Shown here in pieces: positions 1-10,806 of a DNA stretch of 64,000 nucleotides. The DNA comes from Azolla caroliniana (taxonomy: Eukaryota; Polypodiophyta), in contig JBHGNT010000013.1 of assembly GCA_043228905.1 (NCBI GenBank), positions 4,774,001 through 4,838,000 of the forward strand. The letters run 5' to 3'. The position numbers and the translations under genes were made by a program. Under the pieces are notes generated by a model that had not been told where the DNA came from, did not search any database, and saw only the letters and a list, made by a program, of their open reading frames with translations. How positions within the stretch are numbered: the first letter of the stretch is position 1; every line of letters starts with the position of its first letter.

Positions 1-594
1 TTGGGGGCTCTCTCCATATATTATTTTTCTTTTCCTTCTCAACTCCCTTATCTTAGGGAAGCCATAACTCTCATAAACCCTAAATTCCCTACGGAAGCCA
101 TAACACTCAAAAACCCTAATCTTCTCTACGGAAGATATCTCTCAAGTAAACCCTAATTTCCTTATCGAAGCCATATCTCTCAAGTAAACCCTAATTTCCT
201 TACGGAAGCCATATCTCTCAAGTAAACCCTAATTTCCTTACGGAAGCCATATCTATCAAGTAAACCCTAATTTCCTTTCCCTAAATTTCCATACGGAAGC
301 TATTCAACTCATAAAACCATAATCTCTTATCAAAACCAAAAACCCTAATTTTCTATAGAATTCATATCTTAATTTCCTTTAATCAATTACTCTAGCCATC
401 TCCATTAGCAAACTTTTTGTAATCCCAATCTTGGGATTAATTGTAATCTTTCTTTCTACTTGTTAATGAAATTTGTTAATCTTTCTCATTTCGGTTAATT
501 CTTAGTACATAAATACACGACTTTGATATCCTCTAGTCAAAGGCCCCGGGGTCTTGCCTCAACGTTCACGTATCCTCGTCGTATTTTCGCGACA
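1..594 (+). mobile_element. 3' part of a Gypsy LTR (left edge cut by window)
   Basis: The segment ends in TTTTCGCGACA and is followed directly by Copia RT codons. Its last 80 bases and its AAACCCTAA-rich body match the 3' half of the complete solo LTR at 13105-14172, so it is the same LTR family. The termini resemble those of Gy-C and Gy-H (CGCGACA/CACGACA). The next four bases are ACGG, again a CG-centred tetranucleotide, but the left end is outside the window, so the target duplication cannot be checked. Whether this is a solo LTR or the end of a full element is unknown. Confidence 0.75.
70..350 (+). repeat. 38-bp tandem repeat carrying telobox motifs
   Basis: Exact AAACCCTAA motifs start at 75, 111, 148, 186, 224, 262 and 340. 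Those at 148, 186, 224 and 262 are exactly 38 bases apart and sit in a tandem unit that also contains ACGGAAGCCATATCTCTCAA or close variants. AAACCCTAA is the plant telobox. The array lies inside an LTR and is partly conserved in the related LTR at 13830-13970. Confidence 0.85.
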
Positions 595-2068
595 ACGGCG
601 AAAGACGCAAATTGGCATGTCGCGATGGAGGAAGAGATGTGCGCATTAATAGACAATGAGACTTGGGATCCGGTTGACACACCGAAGGGTGTAAAGCCGA
701 TGGGATGTAGATGGGTGTTTAAGGTGAAATACAACATCGATGGTTCGGTAACTGATATAAGGCCCGTTTGGTTGCGAAAGGCTACGTGCAGAAGCACGAC
801 ATAGATTCTGATGAGACCTTCGCCCCAGTCGCGAAGATGACTACCGTGCGAGTTCTACTATAGCCATAACATCGATGAAAGGATGACATCTACATCAGAT
901 GGTTGTAAACAATGCGTTCCTGCAAGGTATTCTTGAGGAACAAGTGTACATGGTACAACCCCCTAGATTTCTATCCGAACAGAACAATTCAACAGTTTGC
1001 CAATTGAAGAAGGCGTTGTACGGACTTAAGCAAGCCCTGCGAGCTTGGAACGGTTGCGTAAAATGGGGTTTACGACATCAAAGTCGGACTCCTCGTTGTT
1101 CGTTCGACAAGGTCGACATGGACCAATTTGTCTTTTACTTTATGTTGATGATTTAGTCATCGCCGGTGCCGACCTGGAAGAAATCGGCCACGTAAAGTCT
1201 CAACTTGCGGCATCGTTCGAAGTGATCCATTCCCCCGAAGGCATATTGATCAGTCAACGTCATTACGCGCTGAATATGCTCTTCAAGTTCGGGATGGCAG
1301 ATTGTAAGCCCATCTTAACCCCTTTGGATAGCAACGTGAAGCTTCGTCGAGATTCGGGAAAGGCGTGCAACATGACATAGTTTCGATAGATTGTCGGAAG
1401 CCTCATCTACTTGACGATCACTCGGTCGGACCTCAGCTATCCGGTCGGAATGATCAGTCAAGTTATGTCGTAGCCCACGACCGAACACCTTCAATGCGCG
1501 TAAAGGATATTACGATATGTGAGCGGCTTGAAAGACATGGTGCTGTTGTATCGTATAGACGTAGCCGAGCAGTTAGTCGGCTACACGGATGGCGACTAGG
1601 CCGGAAATGCCCATGATCGAAGATCCACATCTGGATACACATTCTCATTGGGAAGAGCGGTGATCACGTGGAGTAGTAAGACGCAACCAATAGTAGCACT
1701 ATCGAGCACTGAGGCTGAATATTGAGGGGCGACTATCGCTACGTGCGAAGTCATTTTGGCTCAAACGGCTATTACGGGATCTGCACGTAGAGGTGTCCGA
1801 TCCAACGACGATCTACTATAACAACCTCAACAACATCCACCTTCTAAAAAACCCTGTATTGCACACTCAGACTAAGCACATTGAGGTGCACTACCATTTT
1901 GTCAACGAGCGTGTCCTTTCTGGTGAAGTCGAACTGCCGTATGTTCGAACGGGTCGGCAGATTGCCGACACCTTCACCAAGCCCCTTAGTCTCGACAAGT
2001 TACGACATTTCTCGATTGAGTTGGGTTTGTGTCACCTCGACACGCCAAACTTGAGGGGGAGACAGGAA
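595..2068 (+). pseudogene. Co-1: Copia RT and RNase H, decayed
   Basis: Translated pieces in several frames give, in order, the start of Copia reverse transcriptase (ETWDPVDTPKG, WVFKVKYN), NNAFLQGILEEQVYM, KKALYGLKQA, the YVDDLVIAG catalytic block near 1140, RNase H remnants (STEAEY near 1710) and the C-terminal HTQTKHIEVHYHFVNERV block with ADTFTKPLS at 1960-1990. Frameshifts and stops separate the pieces, so no polyprotein can be made. Gag, protease and integrase are missing because the LTR at 1-594 abuts the RT. The same gene order continues to a polypurine tract and a 3' LTR at 2575. It is clearly Copia, closest in this window to Co-3 and Co-4. Confidence 0.85.
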
Positions 2069-2564
2069 TAAGAATAGGAGCGTGAAAGGAGCGGTAGTAA
2101 CTGCAATGTCAAATTAGATGAAGAATTCGATTTCGGGCCGGCTGAAGAAGCCGAAGAAAAAAAACGGGGCCGTAATCGGAAGGAAGAGCTGGAGATAGCC
2201 GAATAAAGGGGAAACAAAGCCAAGAAAGGCGTAAAGGCCAAGATTAAGACATGGTCAGACGTAGTTAAGGGCCTAAAGAAAAAAGACGAATTGGAGACAA
2301 CCAATTCGAGTGAAAGCGGGAATGAATTGGAAATGTTCGATTTGGATACGCCAAATCAACTAAGGGCCAAGCGGAGAAAAGAGTAGCGAAATAGGCGCCA
2401 AAACCGTGATAGCAAGGGAGCTGAGAAAGGCCACATGAGTAGACAAGCCAACTGAAAGGGTCGAGGAGCGTGGAATTGGACGGGTCGAGGAGCGCGAGCG
2501 AGGCGTGAAGCCAAGAGAAGTCGGAGCGAAGATCCGGAAAAGCATAGGAACCTCAAGTTGAGCT
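2069..2564 (+). pseudogene. Co-1 post-pol basic tail reading region
   Basis: Between the RNase H stop and the polypurine tract lie about 500 bases that still read as a lysine/arginine/glutamate-rich protein with scattered stops. Recognisable words are TWSDVVKGLKKK, ESGNELEMFDLD and GRGARARREAKRSRSEDPEK. The same region in Co-4 (22038-22567, minus strand) reads TWSDVVRGLKPK and GQRARARRSDARRSRLEEP in the same order. This is therefore a conserved extra reading region after RNase H, not spacer. Its function is unknown; position alone recalls the additional ORF of some Copia lineages, but no envelope-like or membrane segment is visible. Confidence 0.6.
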
Positions 2565-2574
2565 TGAGGGGGAG
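2565..2574 (+). promoter_or_regulatory. Polypurine tract of Co-1
   Basis: TGAGGGGGAG lies immediately before the TGTTGAGA start of the LTR and serves as plus-strand primer in LTR elements. Confidence 0.8.
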
Positions 2575-2968
2575 TGTTGAGAGACAAGCTCAACATTGGG
2601 TGCGTAACCCAGTGTGTAGATTGGGTGCGTAAAACCGTACGCAAAATATGGCCGTGAAGGTGTCTAAACCGGAAGGCCGTTAGAACGTTATTCCTCGTAA
2701 GGAATAGTTTTGGGAGTTAGTGTAGAAGGCTCATTTATGAGCGGTCAAGTACTGTCAGTACTTGTGTTAGCCCGATAGTCAGGGCTTGTATAAAAGGTGC
2801 TCATTGAGCATGAAATATGTACAAAGAACATATAGAGAATTAGTTTCGAATATAGTTTTGTATTTTCTGCTCACTCTGTCTCTCCCTCTCCTTCTCTATG
2901 ATTTTTGAGTTTTATCGAACTGTCGTACGTCCGAACCGTGTACTCTTCCGCACACGTATTATTTTACA
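2575..2968 (+). mobile_element. 3' LTR of Co-1
   Basis: The 394-base LTR begins TGTTGAGAGACAAGC after the polypurine tract and ends TTATTTTACA, giving TG...CA termini. A TATA-like TATAAAAGG lies near 2790, followed by transcript-like and CT-rich sequence. The bases after it are GATAG, but the matching 5' flank is outside the window or lost. Confidence 0.8.
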
Positions 2969-3609
2969 GATAGACACTTTAAGACCACGCAGATGGGGAG
3001 GAATAAAAGGGTACTTAAGGGAGAGAAGTGAGGGAAGATCTGAGAGAAAAGCGGTTGCCTTAACAACCTGATGTAACAACTTCTCTCCCTCTTTGAGCTA
3101 TAAAAGGAGGGAGAGAGGATGTAGAGGGGATGCACGATTTGGGAGGTCGAAGTGCTATTAGTTTGAGAGCTGAGCATTTGATTTGCTATGTCCGCATATC
3201 TGTGCGGTGCTGTGGAGTCCTCTGCTCTCGTAGGAAGCCCGAGTGCTCTCGACTAGAGGCCCACCAGTATCAGTGTCTGTGTGAGTGTGGGCATAGAGAG
3301 CTTGAAGCTCTTCTACCGGTCGAGTCCGGTTGTATTTCTTTTTCTATTTCCTCTGATTAATCATTAGTTTATTGCTCCTCCCATGTGTTTGGGTGTCCCT
3401 GTGCTTTATTCTTGCTTTGTTCCATTTGAGAGAGCGTTTCCGGGAGCATGAGCCTATGAGCTCATTGATGCTTTCTAGCATCCATTGTAGAACAACATAC
3501 GTCTCTAATCCCATGCGCTCACCGTTCGGCATCCGGGAATCAATCCGGATAGGATTACACATCCAGACACGTTTTCGATGAAGTTGTGAAGAGGCCGATC
3601 CGGACAACT
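2969..3609 (+). mobile_element. LTR-like promoter remnant
   Basis: There is no coding potential here. A strong TATA box (TATAAAAG at 3099-3106) lies in GA-rich sequence, followed by about 500 bases of CT/GT-rich leader-like sequence, as in the U3-R-U5 of Gypsy LTRs elsewhere in the window (compare 25850-25870). Neither end is defined and no target duplication was found. It is best read as a truncated LTR between two Copia pieces. Confidence 0.4.
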
Positions 3610-4012
3610 TGTTGAGTGTACAATCTCAACATGATCTGGATTGGAGTTCAGAACGAGAACCGGATCTGTGTCAGTATGGTATCTAGAACCAAGGGCCGGA
3701 TTAGATTGTAACTGGTAGGCCGTTAGAGGCCTACAAATTTAGCCTAGTACGTAGACATATTTTTTGGGAGTCAGTGTTAGTCGCTCGTATGAGCATTGAA
3801 GTACTTGTCAATACTTCTGTCAGTTCATGTAAGGACTTGTATAAAAGTGCTCACTGAGCACATTGTATGTACATAGAATTATTGTTTTCAATAGAGTTAT
3901 GTTCTGCTCTCTCTGTCTCTCCCATGTAATGTTTCCATTAAACATGTGTCTATATTCTATTGCTATCCAATTGAGCTGGTTTTGTCTTAGCTTTCGCATA
4001 TCTACTTTTAAA
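3610..4012 (+). mobile_element. 5' LTR of Co-2
   Basis: The segment starts TGTTGAGTGTACAATC and runs to the Copia primer-binding site at 4013. It has a TATA box (GTATAAAAG) near 3839. The 3' terminus reads TTTTAAA where TTTACA would be expected, probably a point change. No second LTR of this copy is seen. Confidence 0.7.
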
Positions 4013-4024
4013 TGGTATCAGAGC
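4013..4024 (+). promoter_or_regulatory. Primer-binding site of Co-2 (tRNA-iMet type)
   Basis: TGGTATCAGAGC is complementary to the 3' end of plant initiator tRNA-Met and directly follows the LTR. Confidence 0.9.
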
Positions 4025-4082
4025 GTGAGGGTTGAGAACCTTTGTAGCCGACAAGCGTTTTCTGAAGACAAAACCCTAATAG

Positions 4083-4850
4083 TTGGTAAAGAACAGACAA
4101 AAGAAGAATATGGACCGAGGAATGGCTAGCTCGCTCCCGACGGAAAAGCTCGACAGATCCAACTACACATCTTGGTCGTACAAGATGCACCAGTACCTAC
4201 TCGGGCATGGTTACTGGAGTTATGTCGACAGAGTTAACGATACGGCGCTTGACGCAATAGAAGGACTTCCCGACTTGGGAACAAACATGAAGCAAAGTTA
4301 TGTACTGCTTCGCGTCCAGTGTAGGCGCTCAATTACTGAGCCATATCTGGGACGGCAAGCTGCCAAAGGAAGATTGCGGAAACCTAAAGAGGGTCTTTGC
4401 TACAAGCACCATGACCCGGAAGCTGCAACTCCGGCAGGAGTTGAGCAATGTTTGATAGAAGGACATGTCGATGGCCGACTATGCGGCCCGGATCAAAGAA
4501 ATCTACGACTAACTTGCCTCTATCAACATGACCGTCGAGGAAGATGAGATGGTGCAGGTCTGTCTCGGGGGCCTAACGTCAAAGTTTGGAGCATTCCGGA
4601 TTGCGGTCTGTACAAGGGAGAATACGCCCTCGTTTTTCGATTTACAGTCGATGCTCCTAGTAGAGGAGAACCATGTGGGTGCATCAACGAGCACACACAC
4701 CAATAGCAGGATGATATAGATGGAGGCGGATTGGCCCTGTGATTGTGGCGAAGGAGGCGGATCAGCACGTTGTTGTGAAAATCTGTCACTATGTGCAGAT
4801 CAAGAGGCAAAACCGCCAAGGTTATGGACGGGAAGGAAATAGGGCTCACA
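4083..4850 (+). pseudogene. Co-2: Copia gag, frameshifted and truncated
   Basis: The reading region opens with LPTEKLDRSNYTSWSYKMHQ, the start of a UBN2-type Copia gag, 70 bases after the primer site. After frameshifts near 4250-4500 it continues with EDEMVQVCLGGLTSKFGAF and FFDLQSMLLVEENHVGAS, matching Co-3 gag block for block. It loses recognisable sequence around 4850, before the zinc knuckle, where CACA-rich sequence and the 111-bp repeats begin. No protease or pol follows, so the element is a 5' stub. Confidence 0.8.
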
Positions 4851-4879
4851 CACACAACACAAGGAAGTCTTACACAAAC

Positions 4880-5580
4880 AAGGCATGAGTATTTGAACGT
4901 GTTTGTGCAAAGGAGAGGTGCATGAGCAAGCCCGAATCAACCCCTAGTCATAAGGCGAATGAATGCACGTGAGGAAGGCTTACACACGGACACACAAGGA
5001 AAAGGCTTACTTACACACACGAGAGACAAAGTTTCAAATGCCTTTGTGAAAAGTAAGGTGCATGGGCAAGCCCAAACGTTCCCTTGTTACAAGACACACG
5101 AACACACAAGCAAGGTTTACACACGGGAGACACAATTTCAAACGCCTTTGTGAAAGGAGAGGTGCATGGGCAAGCCTGAACGCTCCCTTGCCACAAGTCG
5201 CACGATCACACAAGCAAGATTTACACTAACAGGCAAGACACAAAATTTTGAATGCCTTTGTGAATGGAGAGGCGCATGGGCAAGCCCGAAACGCTCCCTT
5301 GTCACAAGACACACAAACAAATAAGCACAAATGACAATAACATATAAGACACGTAAGTTTGAATGCCTTTGGGAAAGGAGAGGTGCATGGGCAAGCCCGA
5401 AGCGCTCCCTTGTCACAAGACACACAAACAAATAAGCACAAATGATGATAACATATAAGATACGTAAGTTTGAATGCCTTTGTGAAAGGAGAGGTGCAGG
5501 GGCAAGCCCGAAACGGCCCCTTGTCACAAGGCACACAAACAAATAAGCACAAATGACAATAACATATAAGACACGTAGGT
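4880..5580. repeat. Six-copy tandem repeat, unit about 111 bp
   Basis: The core GCCTTTGTGAAAGGAGAGGT recurs near 4889, 5039, 5143, 5253, 5364 and 5475. The last three intervals are 110, 111 and 111 bases. Each unit also has GCATGGGCAAGCCCGAA and a CACAAGACACAC stretch. A 111-base unit is 37 codons, so the minus strand reads as repeats of FVCLVTRERFGLAHAPL without stops, but there is no other sign that it is coding. The array lies downstream of a minus-strand TATA box and may belong to the R/U5 part of the Gy-A LTR. Confidence 0.85.
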
Positions 5581-5589
5581 GAAACCAAA

Positions 5590-6332
5590 CATTAGTTTAT
5601 TACAATATAATAGATTCTTTTATAAAATAAGAATCAATTTTACAACAGGTTTGATATGAATATGAGAGATAATTTATAAAGGAAGGGGGAAGAGAGGTGG
5701 AGGAAAGATGAGAGTGGAATATAGAAGAAGGTGATTCTTTGTTGATGATGCCTCTCGATGTTGTTGATCTTTCTTCTTTTGCCTTCCAATTGAGTAGACC
5801 TTCCGCATTCCTTCTCCCTCCCCCCCTTCTTCACTACAATAGGCTCTTATTTATAGGTTTAGGATTGCTTGCCTTTTCCCCCTAAAAAAAAGCTTGTGTA
5901 TATGAGTCGACTTTTCTTTTCCTCACTATTTCGGTTTCTAGCCCCAAATTTCACATGCAAGATATTCTTGGAAATCTCTTTGGGTTAGCTTTCTTATGGA
6001 TCTTTTCTTTTCTAATTTGGACATTTGATGAGGCAATTATGAGCTTTTTTCTCTATTGTGTTCCTCATATCCACGCGTGCTTTTGTCTTTTTTTCTCTCC
6101 ATCTTTTTCTCTACTTTTTTCTACTTTTGAAAACCGCCTCTAACTTAATATTCATCATTATTTATAGTAAGGTTCAATCCTTTGACCTTTTATTTATAAG
6201 GAATTATCTTTGGCAAATGAAAAAGTATTTTTGCTACCAATAAAGTTGACTTCACAATACTAGTTTATTTGAACTACTATTTTACTTCTTTTCGAGGGTG
6301 GTTTTACACTATGTGTTAGAAACATCACGACT
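5590..6332 (-). mobile_element. 3' LTR of Gy-A (distal end unresolved)
   Basis: On the minus strand the LTR starts at 6332 as AGTCGTGATG, one change from the TGTCGTGAAG that starts the Gy-D and Gy-H LTRs, and follows a GGTGGGA-type polypurine stretch. A minus-strand TATA (CCTATAAATAAGAG, 5845-5858) marks the promoter. The far terminus (expected CGACA) was not found; it may lie beyond the 111-bp array near 4850. No other genes are visible in this AT-rich stretch. Confidence 0.55.
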
Positions 6333-6429
6333 TCCAGTCCCACCAAACCTACACATCCTCCGGTATGTGCCAATGATTGTTAGCTGCTATTGCTTATTCT
6401 TTTTAAACCTCGAAGTCTAGAGGTTCGAT

Positions 6430-6930
6430 TTAAGGATTTGTGGTCTCTCTTCTCTTAAAGATCTTGATTCTCTTCCCTGCAATCGGCAAAGCAAGTCGAG
6501 TTCCATCTAACTCCGCTAGAAAATAGGTTGCATTGTTTTCAGTTTCCTTAACCACATATGGGCCAAACCATCGTTTCACGAACTTTCGAGGAGTGCTATG
6601 CTGGTTATGAAGGCTTCTATCATAGACAAGTACCCAATCTCCTTCTTCAATTTTTCTTAGACGAAGACGATGTTTTTTATCAAAATTCTCCTGGTTCCTC
6701 AATTGAGCCTCACGTAACCGCTCTATTGCTAACTCGACATCTTTGGGTCTCCGTTCTAATTGTTGGATCCTTGTAGCTAGCAAGTCTTCTCGACTCATCT
6801 TCTCTTGCCATGGCAAAGCCGTCCATGAAGTAACACTTTTCTCGATAGGCATTATTGGTTTTTGCCCTAATATGAGGTCGCTCGACATATATCCTGTAGT
6901 CGTGCTATGTGTAGTTCTATCGGCCCACAA
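6430..6930 (-). pseudogene. Gy-A integrase C-terminal part
   Basis: The frame (166 codons) covers the end of the integrase: LWADRTTHS-like opening, GQKPIMPIEKS, a long RRPKDVELAIERLREAQ helix, LRKIEEGDWVLVYD and RWFGPYVVKETENNATYFLAELDG, ending with a KRIKIFKRR basic tail. The same blocks occur in Gy-D (31400-31999) and Gy-H. It follows the catalytic part at 6952-8247 after a short gap caused by a frame disruption. The GPYVV block is the usual post-catalytic DNA-binding region of Gypsy integrases; no chromodomain is visible. Confidence 0.85.
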
Positions 6931-6951
6931 TGCATATGGTAATAATCGTGG

Positions 6952-8247
6952 TCAGTCCCCCATCTTCCCTTCGCAAGAATTTGCTAGAGCTTTTACAATC
7001 GGGCTATGTCTCCGCTCCACCTTTCCATTTGCCTCCGGGTTGTATGCCATGGTAAGTGATAATTTGACACCTATCCTTGAGAAAAACTCTTTAGCTTCAT
7101 TTGCATCTAATTCTCCTCTATCGGCTACTATTTTGCCGACACATCCATATCGACAAATAACATCTTCCAAGAGAAACTTGCAAACCGCCAAAGTTGTTTT
7201 ATTCCTTAGTGCCCGACCTTCTACTTGGTTGGTGAGATCCTCTCTTGCTAGCACGAGGTATCTCATTTGCCACAATCCCATTGGCATAGCCACTATGTCT
7301 ACCAACCACTTATAGTGCATTGATAATGGATATGTCGGATGAAGTTCATCCCTAAGTTGAACATTCGAGTATAATTGGCATTGCGCACATGTTTCAACAT
7401 AGCTTGTTACATCATTGTAAACACCTGGACAACAATACTTCTCGTTGAGCTTTGCAAAAGTTGCCCATATACCTCGATGACCTGCCCACAAACTATCATG
7501 AAATTCAACAATTAGTGTTTGTTGATCTTGTTTCTTGCACACCACTCGAAGTGGAGTTCCATTCTTCCTCTTTGGAAACTTCCATAGATATCCTTCTTTG
7601 AGGAAGAACTTGTAGGACTTCTTCCTAATTCGGTAGAAGTCTTCCTTTGACCATGATTCATCCTTTGTAAGAGAGCTTAAGTACTTGCCAATTTTGATGA
7701 ATTCACCCTCATAATCTTCTACTTTAATCACCGCTAGCACCCGAGCACAAGAAATTGTAAAGAAGTTTAGGCCAACATCCTCTTTATCAGAGCATAGATC
7801 TTCTTCACCCTCGTACCTTGCCCTTGACAACATATTGGCCACCACATTATGCTTCCCAGTTTTATGTTGAATCTCGGGGTTGAACGACTTGATATAGGAA
7901 ATCCATCGTAGTATAGCAATATGTGGTGTAGCACAACCAAATATCATCCCGAGAATAGGTAGGCATTCGGTTTCGATTATGACTTCCATTCCGATAAGGT
8001 AGTCGCGATCGGTTTTAACCGCGGATACTATCCCCCATAGCTCTTTCTTTACTTGGATGTACTTTCTTTGTCTTTCGGTCAACACCTTTGCACCGAATCG
8101 GATTGCATACCGATTTTTGACTTTTTCTTCTTGGTTAATCAGCCATCCAATTCCGATTGGGCTCATATCCACTGTCACATATATCAGGGTACCTTCGGTG
8201 TAGTTGGATTTGCGCAATGCTGGAGCTTCCAATAATAGTTTCTTCAA
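6952..8247 (-). pseudogene. Gy-A RNase H and integrase core
   Basis: The 431-codon frame contains the connection and RNase H domain (IYVTVDMSPIGIGW, KKELWGIVSAVK, ETECLPILGM, KHNVVANMLSRARY), then the HHCC finger (EFHDSLWAGHRG, YVETCAQCQLY) and the catalytic region (WLVDIVAMP, KIVADRGELD, NPEANGKVER) of a Ty3/Gypsy integrase. Two RNase H acidic positions are altered: ETEC where sisters have ETDC, and VANM where sisters have MADM. Upstream frame breaks between 8247 and 8409 separate it from RT, so it is a defective relic. Its sisters are Gy-D and Gy-H. Confidence 0.9.
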
Positions 8248-8408
8248 CTTTTGAACCGCGTAGGTATGCTCGTCTTCCCATCAAACTTCTTCCTTTTCTT
8301 TAGTAGTCCATGCAATGGTTCAACAACATGGGCATAGTGTGGAATCCATATGTGGTAGAACGCACATGCTCCCAAGAATCTTCTCACCTTTGTTTGGGAC
8401 TCACACTC

Positions 8409-9575
8409 CTATTTCATCTCTTGGATAACATTCACCTTGGATGGAGATGGCTTCCGGCCATAAGATCCACAGAAGTGTCCTACTACCAATATTTCTGGTT
8501 GACCGAATGCGAACTTCTCTCCCGAAAACGTGAGATTTGCATCCTCAAACTTTTGCAACACCTTCTTGTTATCCTTTATATGATCGATGACAAATCTTCG
8601 GCAACCATCTTCATCTTTTGATTCATCTTTTTCTTCCATCGAGCATCCTTTGATCGGAATTTCATCTAAGAAAGGCATTGTCATATTAGGAATACAATCC
8701 TTTAACACTTTTTTCATGCCATTCATCATATGGGCTATGGAGTTTGTCGCACCTTGGGGTAAGGTCCACATCCTTACCAACCCAATCGGTGTCCTCATTG
8801 TTGTAATGTCTCTACTATTGACTAGCAATTGAAATTGATCATAGCTCGAGTAGAGATCACCAATGGAATAGATCGATCTTCCCGCGAAGGCTTTGGCAAA
8901 TTCATCCACGCTTGGACCAATTCTGGCATTTCTGATCGTCATCTTGTTGACGGGTTGGAGATCTTGAATAAAGCGTAAGGACCCCTTCTTCTTCGGCACT
9001 GTAAACCATTTATTGGAGTAGGGAGCATTGGATGGCTCAAGAATTCCTATCCTAACCTTTTCCTTTAGAAGCTCAATCCACTTCGGAATGTGAGCTCTTG
9101 GAACTGGTATCAGCTTGAGGTTCCAAGGTACATGCGGCACCGTAAATATCACCATCGGCTCTATCATCTTCGGGTCGGCACATCCGATTTCTTGTCTCTC
9201 AAGCATCATCCGAAACCTTTCTTCTTCTTCGGGGAGAAGGAAGTCATCCTTCCTGACTTGGAGTTTCCCTCTTGATTCATTGGTGAAGGTATGACCTATC
9301 CCTTTTGGGTCTCTGAGACTTGGATCCTTGGTAACTTCCTTCATTCTTTGCCAACTATCCTCCGGTAAAGGAATAGCTACCGGCTTGACCTTCTTATCTA
9401 CTGTTTTATATTTTGTATTTACTTTGACCAACTCCTCCATAACCCCTCGTTGACATTTGTCAATGGCGGTATACATGTTGATGGAGTTGATATGAATAGT
9501 ATGTTGCTCATGAGGGCTGAAGTCCACGATACTCGTTATTTCTCCAATTGTATTGTTAAATGAGGCTTCCTCCAT
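8409..9575 (-). pseudogene. Gy-A reverse transcriptase
   Basis: The 388-codon frame reads the pro-RT linker (KYKTVDKKVKPVAIPLPEDS), then RT blocks VFTVPHVPWNLK, GILEPSNAPYSNKWFTVPKK, FIQDLQPVNKMTIRNA, DLYSSYDQFQL and LPQGATNSIAHMMN. The catalytic motif is FLDEIPIKG where Gy-D and Gy-H have FLDDIPIKG, so the second catalytic aspartate is a glutamate and the enzyme is probably dead. In-frame sequence extends upstream to the protease junction at 9796 with one nonsense codon near 9620. Confidence 0.9.
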
Positions 9576-9793
9576 GACCCATGATATGTTGTCTTCTTCT
9601 TCTAATATTCCTTGTTCTTTTAACTAATGTTCAAAGCTTTGAACTTGGCTCTTCTCTCTCTCATTGAGTGTAGTCATCCCACACACGCCATTAGGTGCTA
9701 AATATAGGTTTCCTTCTTTCTTTCTTCTTCTTTTCAGGGACTTACTTTCTCTCAGACTATCTTTGCCCCATTCTTCAATAGTCCATGCTAAAA

Positions 9794-9804
9794 ATCCGAG
9801 GCCT
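9794..9804 (-). promoter_or_regulatory. Conserved GGATTTTTAG at the protease-pol junction of Gy-A
   Basis: The protease frame ends Asp-Phe-stop (GAT TTT TAG). One frame back, an open frame begins TTA GCA TGG ACT and continues to RT. The same ten bases and the same -1 relation occur in Gy-D and Gy-H, which suggests a functional frameshift or stop-bypass site. Confidence 0.6.
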
Positions 9805-9841
9805 CATCTCCTAGGCTATCTTAGTTCCTCCCATGATTAGC

Positions 9842-10351
9842 TCACATGGTCAAGAATTGAACCAACTTTCGACCATCAAGACTCTTCACCTGAGCGAATG
9901 CCGCTCCATTGCCGAACACCTTAGCCTCCATCCTTGATGATGTTATGTAGGGTTGCCCAAGAATCACCGAATGGGAGGCTGAATCTTGCACAAAACAGTG
10001 TTGGTCGATCTCTACATCCCCGATTGTGACTTGAATATTGGGACATGCTCCATAAAGTTCTTCCGTTACCTTTGTCGCCGCATGAATCCTCCATCCATGG
10101 TTCGTGTTGATAGGCCATCTTCCCTTCTTATAGAAATCCATCGACATGAGGTTAATCTCTGATTCGTGGTCTATAAGAGCCACAACCGTCTCTTTTTTCT
10201 CTCCAATCTTCATTCGAGTTTCCGTTGTCGCTCTCGCCCAATGGGGTTGTGTATAATGACTGTCCACTAGATCTTCTTCTTTTTCTTCTGTCCTTGCCAT
10301 ATTTATGGCATTGGTTGTCACCTTTGTCGAAATTCCCTCTTCCTCATCCAC
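9842..10351 (-). pseudogene. Gy-A retropepsin-like protease
   Basis: The frame contains VVALIDHESEINLMSMDFYKK, the counterpart of DHGSEINLMS in Gy-D; the usual DTG/DSG aspartyl protease signature is thus DHE here, so both a family-typical His and a copy-specific Gly-to-Glu change are present. It continues with ELYGACPNIQVTIGDVEIDQ, VILGQPYITSSRMEAKVF and RKLVQFLT. Length and block order match the family's protease. The frame is out of register with the zinc-knuckle frame upstream. Confidence 0.8.
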
Positions 10352-10379
10352 TTGTTGTCTTTTTCATTTGATAAGATCG

Positions 10380-10806
10380 ACGATGGTCTCATGGAACTCC
10401 TTCTTTGCAATTCCAAGTAGTTCTCTCAATGTAAGGTCAATACGGCTATCAAGCACTCTTTCTTCAAGAACCTTTCTTAAGTTAGTTGTTTGTTCAATAT
10501 CCGACCTTAATTTTTATGTTGGCGTCGATCTATCCTTCCCCTTCTTGGAAATCTCTTCAATGGGCTGAGTTGGTTCCTCGGCTCTCTTGTTTGAGCTTCT
10601 ATCTTCTTGACCTGTGGTCTTGATCATCTCTTCCTTCTTCTTAGTGCTTCTTGTGTCATGTTTCTTGGAAGGTCCTTCATCTAGATCTGTCCTCTTCCGC
10701 TTCTCATCCACAAACACTTTGTGGGTTTCGCATATGACCTTTGCAGAGATCGTGTTGTTATCAACTGGATCCGCCCACTCGATAAGGTCTCGTACATGAA
10801 AGTTGG
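10380..10806 (-). pseudogene. Gy-A linker between zinc knuckle and protease
   Basis: The minus strand reads LGIAKKEFHETIVD-like sequence near 10380-10440 and a lysine-rich stretch (KRKRTDLDEGPSKKHDTRS, 10650-10710), corresponding in place to residues between the CCHC finger and the protease in Gy-D. It is broken by frame changes. Confidence 0.6.

Noticed and set aside
2032-2304. Minus-strand Ser/Phe-rich frames opposite the Co-1 post-pol region
   Set aside because: These are antisense to the conserved basic reading region and have no independent support.
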